Shown in pieces: positions 21,404 to 35,300 of a stretch of DNA of 64,000 nt (its first letter is position 1; each line of letters starts with the position of its first letter). Source of the stretch: Glandiceps talaboti (taxonomy: Eukaryota > Hemichordata > Enteropneusta > Spengelidae); NCBI RefSeq assembly GCF_964340395.1, contig NC_135552.1, positions 16,781,194-16,845,193 of the forward strand, in the 5' to 3' direction. The notes beneath the pieces were generated by a model, which was given only the letters and a program-made list of their open reading frames with translations, was not told the origin of the DNA and did not search any database. The translations under genes and the position numbers were made by a program.

Positions 21404-21417
21404 GAACCCAATCCATA

Positions 21418-21436
21418 AGTCCCCGTTCCGGGGACT
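21418..21436. repeat. Terminal palindrome of the array element
   Basis: AGTCCCCG TTC CGGGGACT closes the array element. An A-rich run follows. Confidence 0.6.
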
Positions 21437-21548
21437 AAAAAACGTCATCTGCCAGTCAGTCCCAGCTTGTGTCCTCTCGTTCCCATCTGCCTCCCTTCTA
21501 TGTCTCCCTGTCTGTATAGCATCTCTCCTGTGTCTCCTGTCTCCCAGT

Positions 21549-21592
21549 GTGTGTGTGTGTGTGTCTCTCTCTCTCTCTCTCCAAACTCATGG
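21549..21592. repeat. GT/CT microsatellite
   Basis: A run of GTGT then CTCTCT. Confidence 0.85.
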
Positions 21593-21701
21593 TGGCGCTA
21601 TAATTTTCTAAGTTCAGGACACTCTTAGAAATGTATCACTTCAAAAACTACAGCAAAAACATACCGCAGTCACTTCATTTTAGCTAATCTTACAAAGCAT
21701 T

Positions 21702-23965
21702 TTTATTCAAAACACACAAAATCTGACTGTTTTCATAGTTACATGATGTAGAAATAGTAACCCCTTCTGTTGTTGATACCAAGAAAAAACAAACATGATA
21801 TTCAGCAAAGAAAATAGTTACAATACAGAGGATACAATAAAATGTATGCTGTTTGGGAAAAAAAAAACAATATCTGAAAAAAATGACACAGTTTTAATTT
21901 CAAATGACAATATCTGAACTATAACAACAAGAATATAATAATAATAATAATAATAAACTCAGAACATCGAACATTACTGGGAAAAAAAATTTCAATGCAA
22001 AAATAAAAGTTTCAAAGTACTATGGTTATCTAAGAATTTTCATAACTAACTTGTTATTGGTTTTCATTTATGTGTTTAGATGGACAATAGCTCAGTTATT
22101 GTTAAAATCTCAAGACTTGGTCTTTTCGGCTACCTGTGAAACACTGTCAAAAAAACCTAGTAAAAACTTACAAACCTGTGGTGAACACCCTTAAAAATAC
22201 AATTCATTACAATAATACCTTGAAGCACTGGTTTATTTATAATTAATATTTGCTGTGCAAAGCATTTGCTCATAGCTGTGCAGTACTTTTTTTTAGCTGA
22301 ATAATATTTTTTTCATTACTTTACATTTTTTTTTAACCAAGAGCAAAAAAAGTTCCAAGTTCATCTATTGCTTGATGATGCCTGTTCATGCACCAAAGAT
22401 TCTATACAACTCATTCTGCATCAGATCAGAACTTTAAAATATACCATCGGATCCACTCTACATTTTTTTTTCTCAATAATCTCCAACCCCCACCCCCGTA
22501 CCATCTTAGTATCTGTACCCTCCCCCCTTTGGAATGGAACAGCAGTCCTCCAAATTTATACAGGTTTGTTTGTGTTTTTGGTGAAACTGTGATGTGCCCA
22601 TGATTCACGTACACACAGCATGCATACACGATAATTTGGTTCAGCTATGTTTAAGCACGACTCATGGCACCATTCAGTGATCAAGGCATCACCAAATTTT
22701 CAAAGTTATTTAGAAAATTCAGATCCTCTCTCTGTGCAACAACAATAAGATTGCTGTACATGTACTAGGATATTAATACCAGTACAGACAAATCTATCAG
22801 GATCACTTACACAAACAACTTTCTTTTAGATCTCGTAAGTCCTCCTTGCGATCAGTTTGGTCATGCCTTGATCATGCCAGCAGACTTGACATTGCGACGT
22901 AACAGCCTCCAAGCGAGGCTGAGGCAGTGCTTTGGTGGTCGATCACAGACTATGCATACCAAGATAAAGTCAACTTACAGCTAAATCGTTGACGTCTATC
23001 CCCTAAATGACTACAATAATACTAACATACAACAGAAACCCAACATGCACTGAAACACAACTTTTGAAATGATATGTCCTGCTTAGCATTTTTATCAATT
23101 ATTTCATCAATTCATCTTTTCTCTTATTTTGTAAATAAACGTACTGTCTTCCTACACAACAAAATTACAGATTCAAATGCTCATGAAAAAGCTAAAAACT
23201 TACCAAGGCACAATTGTATAACCTTTATTCCATTCTTTTCAGTATTTTTTTTTGTATAACTTTGCAGCATGGGTCTGATGAACTTCTTCGGGTATGTTTT
23301 GACAAATGAAATGCCAACATTTATATTGTACTCCAGTGAAACAGACAGCCACTTTTAACCGAGGTGTTCAAAGAAACAAGGCAGTTTCTGCCCGATGAAA
23401 AGGATCAAAAATGTCAAACTAACTCTCTGCACCACAGACAGCAGAAATCTGAAAATGTGTGCAATTGGAAGTGAAGGTATTTGACACACTTTCCATCAGT
23501 CTTTAGGTACTAAACACTTCCAGAATATATCTGATTTGGCTAATACATGTTTTGGTCGACTGAACTTTGAACATCATGTCAAAAACTGCCTTTATGGTGG
23601 CTTTAAAGATAGGTATGGAAACAGTATAGCTATATTCATCAAAGTGGTTACGCTGAAAAACTACAGCTAGTAGTAACTAGACAAGTGAATTATTGCAAAA
23701 TTTGGTCTTGGAAATTTACAAAAGTTTGGAGTAGTTTTGTTAAAATGTTCATATCTTCCTTCTCAGATCACTGAGTATGCTTTTTCTACTATAGATGTAA
23801 GCACAGCTTGCTGCCAACTCCCTGGATCCCGTTATCTCATTAGCCTTTACAAACTTGACATACTGTACAGTGCACATTTGACAAGTAAGTTTGTAGGAGT
23901 TCAACTGATACAAATAGAATTACAAATCCTCAGTTCATTGGAAGAGAGTTTCATTTAGTGTCATA
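21702..23965 (-). other. CTNND: Delta-catenin 3' UTR region
   Basis: Non-coding sequence downstream of the TAA. Minus-strand AATAAA words occur at 23223-23228, 22232-22237 and 21702-21707. The last has the best T/G-rich downstream context and would give a 2.2 kb 3' UTR. A short CpG-rich patch (22829-22948) stands out. The choice of site cannot be settled from the sequence. Confidence 0.45.
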
Positions 23966-24124
23966 TTAAACCCATGAATCTGCTCCTTGCTGTCCACCAT
24001 TATCTAAAGGTACTGTGCTTGTTTCATGAGGGTCTTCGTAGTCACGTCTCCTTCTGGTACTCTTCTTGTCACGATCTACTTGGGCGTACACAGGTTCACG
24101 TGGATCAACTTGTTGCTGTGGCTC
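23966..24124 (-). CDS. CTNND: Delta-catenin coding exon 21: C-terminus with DSWV
   Basis: Encodes [20 protein letters not shown], then [14 protein letters not shown], ending GADSWV and stop TAA at 23966-23968. DSWV is a class I PDZ ligand, as in ARVCF and CTNND2. Acceptor ATGACAG. Confidence 0.94.
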   Translation of the reverse strand, partial: EPQQQVDPREPVYAQVDRDKKSTRRRRDYEDPHETSTVPLDNGGQQGADSWV

Positions 24125-26275
24125 CTGTCATGTAACACAGAATAAGGAATGTAAGTTGTAAGAAAGTTTTGACATCAACTGTGATATTATCATCAACCTA
24201 AGGAGTTGGCATCAGAGATAGCTAAGGAATAGAAAAACTGTTAGACTCCCTAGCCTATCTTAACGTTGTATGAGTGACTTCGAAGTGTCCCAAATGTGTA
24301 GATTTCTCAAGAAACCCAGTTTAAGTATGTAACTACTGATAGCTGGAAATTCCATCAACATTTTCTCTCTCAAATATTAAGTGTAAAGACAATTCATAGT
24401 TTTCATTTGTTTAGTAAACTGATAGTAATATTCAACCACGGTGATCCATGTCACTAGCATGCTAAAAGTTACACAATTTGTGTATGAAGTGTATTGACAT
24501 TCAACCTTTCGATATCTTGATCAAAGCCATACTTAATTAATCACCTATGTCTTACAGGTACAAGGACATCAAAACAAATGAAATGTCGAGGTGCAAAGAT
24601 TAAACACACAACATATTGTGTTGTAGGAGAGCATTGAAGGAGTCAGACTCAAGTCCTTCAATCAGTATCTTTGTATAGTGCTATCCCATATGATGTAAGC
24701 TGTCTCCTTTTGTTAATTGTACCACCAAACTTGTGTCTAATGGGCTGTACTCCCAATTAACATAGTGACTAATTACAGGGAATTATCATTATCACATGCA
24801 AATTGTATTTTTGATACAATCATGTCAATTAGCCTGGTCATTGAACACACACACACACACTTGTGATAGGATCTATTTACCTTCTGTTCTAGGGATCATT
24901 AAATTGACTGTCTAGGGGGGAAGAAGCATGTACTAACTTGCAGAATAGTCTAACTTAATACAGTGACTCACTAAATGTGAAGAGTTTATCACATGCAAAT
25001 AGTAGTTGTTTAGTTATCATGACAATTAGTTACATCATACCACAGGGGTTTGAAAAAGGTCATTTGTGTGTGTGGGGGGGGGGGGGTTACTCCTGTGAAT
25101 AGGTACACAATACATGCTGCCCAAATGGGTCACTTTTGCACGAAAAATCCTCAGACGTGGATCAATTTTTCATCTGAAAATTCGCAAATCATTGGTCTAT
25201 AGCTTTGGCAACAACCTCATACATTAGATAACTCCCCATAACATCAGAAAAAGGTGACTAACTGGAAGATTGTCCTACAAAAATCCCTAACAATGGGCCT
25301 TGTTATTGCCTTCTAAGTTATACATGGGTTGATGTTTTCAGCATACACTTGTCTAAAAAATTTCAAAGTACCCCCCCCCCCCCCCCCTGTCATTGATAGC
25401 TTATATCAACATGAGATCTATAGTTTTAGTTTGTGTCTGTGTTAACCACTGAGAGCTCATCTGCCCTTGTCATATCATGTCACTTATTGTCATATTATGT
25501 CACTTACTCTGGTCATACTATGCATACTTCCAGACTGTGGTTGCCCTCTGTTATAACTAGCTTGACTATCCAGTGTAGAATAGTTGGGATTAGGTGGATG
25601 ACTCATGTCAGTCATAGGAATTTCTTCTTGGTATGAACCCTGTGCTCTGTCGTCATAGCGATCACCTGTACAAAGACAATGATGTTACTATTCATTCATT
25701 TGAATTAGAGATTGATAAATTACGAGTAACGGCCTTGTTCAACACAGGCATAGTGCATTCATTTAAGTTACAAACAAAGGAAATTTTTTTTTCAATCAAT
25801 GCACTTAGTCTTACAGTGTAATATTGAAATTCAATTTACAGCTTTTCCATAACATTGTCAAATGTACAGACTAGATGAATACTGATAAAGAAATCTGTAA
25901 TTTCCTCAGTCTATTTTGAGATACATAGTGTAGACAAGATATTAATATTAATATCCAAGCTGTTCTGTTTTCTAGAACACACAGACACCGTGTTTTGCAA
26001 TGGATTTGGTTCCAGGATACAGGTTTAACAGCTGGTCTCTGCTTACTACCCTTCTTTCAATATAGCTACTATCCGCTGTCTTTTCCTGCCTTGGTTAATG
26101 TATTTTACTGAGTTTTGTATTTTTTATACTACTATGTTATTCCATTGCTTTGTCCATCTACTGTGGAGGTGTGTTGATTTCAATATATATTGCAATTCAG
26201 TTATTGGTAGAACAGTATCATTGACTTAATTGCTATACCATATTTAAAAGAAAGATTGATAGATAGATAGATAGG

Positions 26276-26315
<40 letters not shown>

Positions 26316-29300
26316 TAGATAGATAGATATATAGATAAATAGATGGTATAGTTGTTTTACCTCCACCGTATCTGTCATCATATGTTGGTGCCTGTTGACC
26401 CAAATAGACTGGTCCTTGGTTCTGTGACTTTGGTGGCAGTGTTGAGTCATCATATTCTAAACCATGTCCAGGTGAAGTGGTAGGCTGTCTACCGGTGTAT
26501 GGTCCCATACTTGGAGTGGCTGATACTGGGTTTGGTGTTGGACGGGTTGATGTCCTAGCACTGGGTGTAAAATGACCAGGATTCCAACCATCTTTCTTAT
26601 ACAGTACTCTTAAGTCTTTAAAGGCCCACAATGTTACAAGAACCTGGTCAAATTTAAAAAAAAAAAAAAGAATGTTACTATTAGCAAACTTTTCATTCAC
26701 AAAAGTTACTGATCAATAACAGCTGAAAACAGGCGACTAAGTAAATTATTAATGCTACATATTTGGAATTACTACTAAATAATCATACTAATACATCCAA
26801 ATTCAAGGCACAAGTAATGACTTACTCTTTGATTTGATTGGCTGCTTTGCTACAAACGAGCTACACATCTTGAACTTGATTGGTTGTTTCACATCTCGAA
26901 CCTGATTGGTGTTTCACATCTCGAACCTGATTGGTTGTTTGCTACAAAGCACCTATCTAAGCCCAACCAAATTGGCTGCTTGGCTACAAATGAACTACAT
27001 ATCTCTAACCTGATTGGTTTACTACAATAACCAATCTATGGCCAATGTAACTGACTGCTTTGCTACAAAAGAACTACATATCTCTAACCTGATTGGTTGT
27101 TTGCTACCAAATACCAATCTATGACTTACCTGATTGGCTGCTTTGACTATTCTTGGTTCATACTTGTCCCTAACCTTGGACATAGTTACAAGTTTTTCAA
27201 TGCCACTGGCGTCCCGTAATGACTTGGCATTTTCCATATTCTTGAGTATAACTTCATGTAGACAGTTCAATATTGCCACCGTAGTCGTGGGAGTAAACTT
27301 GACAGCTTGTTCACCCGGTCCACCAGGAAGACAAAATACCAAATCGCGCATCGCATATTTACCTGTAAGTGGGAGCGAAAAAAACTTAATGTTGGAATGT
27401 GTTCTGTCAAACAAGCATATACTGGCGTGTATTTGATTCATATTATCATTATCATTCTCATTTTGCCCAGTGAATACATTGTTGCAAGAATGAATGTTCA
27501 TGGACTCTGGGTTCATACTTAGTAATGAATTTCTACTCACAGTCACAAAACTTCTTGGAAGAAAGTCCCAAAGTTTCATTGATGTCTCGTCAGCATCGTC
27601 AGGGGTGTACACTACAAGGGGCTACTGTCACTAAATATATTGATGGTTGTCTGATTGAAAAAATGCTATTTCTGTTACAGCTAGAGCAGCTTCAACTCAC
27701 CTATGAGTTCTTTATTTCTTGGATCTAATGAAAGGTTCCGAAGTGCCTTGGACACTGCACATACTACTCTGTCACTATCCATCCTTAGTAATTCCACTAA
27801 TACTGGTAATCCTTTATCTTTCCGTACATTAGCACGGATATATACAGCCCACTGTGGAAACAGGAAACAACACACAGATATGTTATTGGTGACTAATAAC
27901 ATACAATGTGATAGCAGATTGAGTTTCAAACATTTCGGAATAAAAAATTCTTTCATTGTATTAGTATTACACATATATAATTCAACAGTACATGTCAAAC
28001 ATACAATGACACATTCATGGTAGTTTTAAACATGGAATCCCAAATAACAGCTGCCAATGTTTTGTTTTTTGTAATTAAATGTTTTGTTAGGAAGTCTTAT
28101 TTCTTATATAAGTATTTTAGCATGTGTTAATATATCTTAGATTAGTGCCTGCATTGGATTCCTATAAGCTATACTTGATCTAGCACTCAATGCCAGTAAT
28201 TAACAACGACATTTAACATCACACACCAGTAATAGAATTGTGCCTTATATACGTACCCTCCAGTCTGCAGCTGTCAGATTTTGAATAGTACCTGCTGCAG
28301 ATTCTAAGGTGTCTGGATTGGAACACTCCGATAATAATGATAAGTAGGGTCGGCATACATCGGGTTGCCATAGCAATTCCATGCCCATTGCTGGCTCTGT
28401 CCTCTGAGGGGGATTGTTAGCGTCCACTTGAATTTTGCTGATTAGTAAAAAAAAGTTGTGAAAAAACCATTAGGCATAAAGTACAAATGTATAGCATTTT
28501 TTTTTAAATATCCAAAATATCAAAATATGTGTACCTGTATTCTGGGCATGATTGTCTTATCAAAGTAATAAAACAAACCAGAAGTCTGCAACCATTAAAC
28601 ATTTTTTTAGGGAAAAAAACAAATTAATTAAATTGATCCACATTTGTACTTCAATACAACCATCTAATTGTACAATTAAAAATAACAATTGCTGATTTCT
28701 TTAAACTTAGATATTGAACAACAATTATTTGTAGCTTTAGTTTATACTTACAACATGTGTATGTTGATAATTCAATTTCGGCAAGTATTAATTTTTAAAA
28801 TAATAATCATAATGTTGGTTTTTATATAGTGCTTTCCCATTCTGTGCTCAAAGTACTTTACAATTATTACCCCTGGCTCAAATCTATATCGGCACAACGG
28901 CCCTTTATACTTCCTCAACTCCCTGGGGAGCATACAATCCATTGCAGCCTGTATAAGCGCATAGGATTAAAGCATTCACAATGCAACCTCTATCCTACCA
29001 AGTCCCCAATTACACAGCTGGGTCGACTGAGGCACAATCATGGTTCAAATCTTGCCCCAAAAAAAGGCAGCAATGGGGGCGCGAACCTCCAACTTGCAGA
29101 TTCAAAGGTGGCCACTCTAACCATTCACCCATCATGACTCCACTACTTTATCATAACATAGTACTCTAGCAAGACTTTCTAAAATAAGCTGAAAGCTAGG
29201 TTTCCACAGTGGTAAGGTAAGATGAGATCTAACTACTTGTACATACCTTTGCTGTTGGTCCTTCTTCTGTTTACTACCACCACCTCCAAAACAAGAGGTA

Positions 29301-32300
29301 TTCTGTTGTTTCTTGTTCTTGTTCTGTTGTTTAGGTTGATTAGCTATTCCTTGCATCTCATTATCTGGGTGACGTACCTCAGCTGGCATCCGGTATGAAA
29401 GGTTCCTCAATATACACATACAGTTCTCAACCGCCTGTAGAAAGATAATACATAATCAGTCAAAGTGGGAACTTAATGTTTTTATTAAAGAGGACTGTAG
29501 TATTAAACAAGGGGGGTGGGGGTCCGAACAATACTTGAATTTCTTAGTTTTCAACAATTCTCCCTCGGAAGCTCTAGTCCACAACTTCAAACTTTAGTTA
29601 CAGAATATAACTGATGTGAAAACTACTTAGCAGGGAAAAAAACGACTAATATATTACGTTTCTTTTGTTATCTTCTTCTCCTTTCTTTTTTTGTTGGGGG
29701 GAGGGGGGGGGGGGAATTGAGTACATTACATAATCATAAAACCAGTGTTTTCTTTTGAAGGGGCAAGTAGGTAAAATCTATTCAAACCAAAGTGTTTGCC
29801 TTCCAATATTATGGTACATGGTAAGGAAGGTTTTACAGTTCTGTCAACAGAGCCACAAACCTGAGTAATAACAAAGTGATTTAACTTCTTTATGACATGC
29901 CCAGATACTTGTTATGTCAGTGAGGTGGAATGTGAAATAAATCCTAACATTCTAAATGAGACTTCTGATGATCACAAGTGACAAATGTATAAATACTTAA
30001 TGAAGATATGGAATAAATAATTCATTTCAAACATCTGAAGTTAATAATTGACCACTTCAAACCAAGACATGCACTAGCAATCAGACACAATCAGACGTGG
30101 CCTGTATGTGATTTTTTGAATTTAAATTTTACAATTTATATCAATGATACAGTGTGAAAACTTGCAAATTTTGCTTTTGTATTCACAATTGCTCACATTA
30201 CTTTTTTTTAAAGAGTCACTATAACTTGCTGAAGATGAAGATTCACGTAAATCCCTTCAGATGCTCACAAACATGTCAAGGAATGCAGGAGCATGTACAC
30301 AAACTTAGACTAATAACAACTAAGTTGCTACAAATTACTAAACATACAGTGTCTATGTCTTTTAATTTAATGGCCTGTCACACTCACTTACTATGCATAC
30401 AGCATCCCCTATAGCTAACAGGCACACTATAAATCAGTTACTACCCTATCATTACTCACTATTACACACTTCTACCATTTCATTTCTTCATTCAACTTCA
30501 CTTTCCTGGGTGGCAAACAATGTCATTCATCTATGTTTCTCACATCATGCTATCACCACACAATCAACACCTCTTACTACACACAGCATTCCATGTCTCT
30601 CATATTTCATGTACAAGACAAGTGCAACTGTCGAACTGACACCCGTCCCATGTTAACCCTAGAAATAGTACATACACAGTAGGTACTGATATCCTTCACT
30701 CTAATCATTCTGATAACTTACTAAATAACTCTCTAAATAATTTACTATCTGATGACAAAGCTGACACAGATTTAAGTATTACTACTGACAGTGGGTGTCA
30801 AATTCTTGAATATATCAGTCCTCACTGTTTCCAAACAGCAGATATATTTCTCTTGCCAATTTCTGTCTCCCTGCTCTATTTATACCACACCACACCACAC
30901 CACACCACACCACACCACACCACACCACATCACACTCCAAGTAAAGCACAGTTTTCAAATAAAACAGTCACTTTAACAATTTAATGTTAGCACACATTGA
31001 TATTTGGGACATCAGCACAACAGTGTACCAAAATAAGTGTGTGATGCATATTTAGGAAAGGTTAGGGAGTCTAATCCTATCTCTACCCATAACCTAATTC
31101 CCTAGCTTAATGACAATGGTATGATTGATCCACTGCACGAGCTAGCCCTATATTTGATTGAACTCAAATTGCTGTATCTGTTTCTTATCTTCACATTTCT
31201 GATGCTACATTACTGACACTGAAAAGTCCTGGTCAAATGACACCACACACTGTGATTGTAGAGAAGTGTATTATGACTATCACCAGTGTTCATTGTATAT
31301 TTTACATTCTTACTTATGTTCAATAAACAATTCAAGTTTATTTGGAAATAGTTTGCCACCTTCACCATAAGAGGACCACGAGATTTCTCATGCTATTGCA
31401 TTTGTATGTATTTGGTCTAACAACTATAGCATAGATAAGTGTGGAAGAAATAGTCTTGTAGATGTAGTCATATGTATGAAGTGCTAGTCCGAAGGACTGT
31501 ATGTTGTATGCTGATATACACACCCATGACATGACAGTGTTATGTTCTCACAGCACTGTGTTTGTACACATACTTATCAACAGTTACAAACTGTACTGTA
31601 TGTTTGTACACACAGCTATCATTATGTTACAAATCACATTGTAATACATCTCAGCAGTACTCTCCCAGAAAATCTGACACCTGTCAATCAAAGCCAGTAG
31701 ATGTGACCCTGGCCCCCTCCTTTATCATAAGGTCAACGACCTTGTAGTCTTCAAGTTACATAATGTTGATAAAACTAGAAATGCTTAAGAAACTCTACCC
31801 TACATCCTTACAGAGTTGTCAATATTTAGATCTTCTCGGCCTCAATAGAGAAGGACAAATGAAACATTCATGATTCATTTTCCCTGCATTAAAAACACAT
31901 GGCCCATTCAACCGATGACTAAAGCGAGGGACTCCACAAAGAAATAGTAATCTAGCCTAAACCATGAAAGTATTGGGGTTGAAATTTGTCTTCAACGTGG
32001 GTCATATTTTCTAGCAAAGATACCCCAAACACAAATATAAAATTAACTCTATTGAAGGTGCATATCACATAACAGCATCATGATGATAAGTAATTCTGGG
32101 TCCAGACCCAAAATTATTTGTCATCATATTTTAAGCCACTGAATATGCATTCTGTACAGCTACTTAACATATTGAGAGCTCAATACAATTCAGGATGTAC
32201 ACAATATCAAAACTGTCTCAAAATTCTATTGTTGCAGCTATAACTAGTACTCAGGGTTCATGCACTGAAAACTTGAAATTAAATTAAATTCCAGGACTTT

Positions 32301-35300
32301 CCCCATCAGTTTTCCAGGAGTATTCAGATCAATTTGGGTCATTTTCCAGGAGAGTTGACCAGTGAAATACATGTTATTTGTCAACACACCTGCTTTTTCA
32401 TACATATTTCAAACCCATCTAATTGATACTTTACAACAGTAAACGCAATTGCTCAATTGATATTGGTTGATTTTCCAGGAGTTTCTGAGAGTCAATTGCA
32501 TTTGTTCGGGAATTTCCAGGAATGTACATGAACCCCGACTACTGTACATGTATTACTGTGATAATGCACTGACCTTATTATCCATATCATTTTTACCAAT
32601 AGCTGATCGGATGACAAACATCAATGCATCAACAAGGCCTTCACATTCTCTCATCTTAGTACGTGCCTCTGGACCAGATGAACTGACATTCCTACAGAGG
32701 ACAAAACAAAGTGATACTGTTAGTGTGTATAAAAACAGTAGGACATTGCTATGTTCATAGTCTTCTCAGTTCTACACAGTGTGTAGGTATTCCATGGTAT
32801 TTCTGATATTGGCTATGGAAAGAACACAAACAGTGCTGCATTCATGATCTTCCCAATTCTGCTATGTGTAGATATTGATTATTCAATGGTATTTTTGATA
32901 TTGGCTATGGAAAAGACATAAACAGTAGTATTGTTATTATGAATACTTCAGACTGCAGGATATTACTAAGTTTATACTCTCAGAATTCTGCCGTGTGTAG
33001 GTATTGAATTATATTATTAAAACTGGCAATGGAACAGTGATATTGTTCATATGTATGTTTAGAGAAGATAGTGTGTTGGTGTGTTCATTATCTTCAGAAT
33101 TCTACTTAGCATGTAATGTAAGGTATTGAATTGTATTGGGTATTGGAAAAGAACAGACCTCATGTAGCAATAACACTGGACTAACTTATTTTCAATATGT
33201 GCCATAGGTCCCTACCCCAACCTATTCTGAGCGTACTCAGAACCAAACAATTTTGTTGTTGTTAGGCCTTATATGTATATATTACTATATATGTTTTCCT
33301 ATCTATTGTTGTGGTCCAGACAGAAGTTTAAAGTTATTTTTTATCTACTTTTCATTGTCGACGTATTTACTTAAATAATTCCTTTTCCTCACTTGATATG
33401 TCAATTTTCTTTTCTTTTCGACTTCTAGCAAATAAACATGTATCTATGTCTACATGCATACATGTGTGATACAACAATGATACAACTACAACAACATACA
33501 ATATAAGGAGCATGAATTGAAAATGTTTTCAAGTAGGCTAACCAAAATGTTTTCCTTTAAAAATATAAAAGGACATCATGCTATCACAATACAATGTATG
33601 AGATGTGTACAGACAACTATCAAAAATTAATTAATAATGTAAACGTCTGACCTGATAAATTATACTGCGTGTTTAGTAGTTACAGCACCTCAAGAACTCT
33701 ATTTTATTTCAATACTACAACAAGATGACAACTTACCGAAGACATCCTGTTGTATTACGGAACACAGTAGAAAGAGGTACATCTCTGGGTTTTGTGTCTT
33801 CATCCACGTTTCTATCCCAGCCTGATTCCGGGATGACGACAACGTTGGTCATCACTGCCAATCCGTCATCTATGATAGGTTTCTTTAAAGACTAACAAAT
33901 GCAAAACAGAAATAGTATTTCAATCTTTATTCTGAATACTCAGATTGATTTTTTTTTAAACAAGGTATGTAAATCTATGAAAACTTTTACCACATTTCAC
34001 CCTTCTATTACCAGGGGCTCTAAAACCTTATCAATAAAACACTGTCAGAAACACAGAGTCGATACCAACAACTAATGGTTTTAGCAACTTACCTCTGACG
34101 ATGACAGGTTCCAGAGTACTCCAGTGACAAGCTCCCTGATATCTACATCAGGAGTACTCCTAAGTAGTCTAATCAAGGCAGGAATACCACCTGAATTCTT
34201 TATAGCTACTTTGTTCTCTTCGTTCTGTTTTCCATAGGAAATATTCCGCAGTGCACCACATGCGCTGCGATGAATTTCAGGAATAGGGTGTCCAAGAAGG
34301 TTCACTAAAGGAGAAACACCATCTAGACCCCTGCAATGGAAAAATCATACAGCATGTAAAGATGAATTGCTGAATAAATCTAGTAGAGGAGCCTGCATAC
34401 AGGCAATATACTAACTGTATACTGTACCAAATATGTGCCATTCCTTCTTCATACACCCTTCATGACAAATATTTATTTTCTAATACCTACTTGCATATTA
34501 AAACTTTATTTGTGCTTTTTTTCATCTTTGCATGTAACAAAAATTCATCTTGTAGCTTTCTCAGCAATTTATATTTTACTTAATATATGATGCCCAGAGC
34601 TCGAAAGAAGGTTCTTAAGAAGTCCATCTGCTTTAAAACTTTTAAAACTTGGACTTGGCAAAGAGTAAACATAGTATTTAATGCTATTGTTCTCAGTCAT
34701 TTTTCTGTAGCACAAGCAAGCACTTTTATTATTTTTTTTAATTGGCTGTATACCTTCATTTTCACATTTGTGATTTGAGCCTCTACGCGTGTCTTGTCTT
34801 TTATTACATTTGATATTTGCCTGGTGCCAAGACAAATTTCCCTTTCCATGTTTTATGGACAAGAAAGTATATCTAATTTAATAGTATAGGTAATATGCAA
34901 GTGTTTTATGAGTACAACTCAATGCAATTCTGAAATTTGATTATCCCAATAAGGGCCGTCATGACTGCTGAGTATGTGTTTCCACCTATTTCTCCCTATT
35001 TATTGAAATACTGTCTATATGGACAACCAACTTGAAGACAGAAGTAGAATCTTTGTCCTTTTAATACATATTTCTTACGCATATTTCTCTCCTTTTTACG
35101 TCAGTATCCTTGGCAATCCAATTTGTCAAACTATGGCATTCTGGTAACTCTCACCTTGTTTTGTTTTTGATATTGTCGTCCTTAAAAGTCAGATGTTGTA
35201 GATAGGCTGCTGCGTTAGCCACAATGGCATTATTAGGATGACTTAGATAATCAATCACTTCCTGTAAATCAGGAGCTCGCCACCTCAGATCTGTCAAAAT

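Noticed and set aside
20763-21411. Repeated minus-strand frames with HVHIHFRRDTIQYGCL
   Set aside because: Products of the 151-bp tandem array; no gene context, and stops are placed by the repeat.
26821-27130. Functional NF-Y (CCAAT) enhancer
   Set aside because: Many ATTGG words occur, but they are explained by tandem duplication. No promoter evidence supports a regulatory role.
32079-32128. Possible microRNA precursor
   Set aside because: The loop is only a few bases and the stem about 22 pairs, too short for a typical pre-miRNA.
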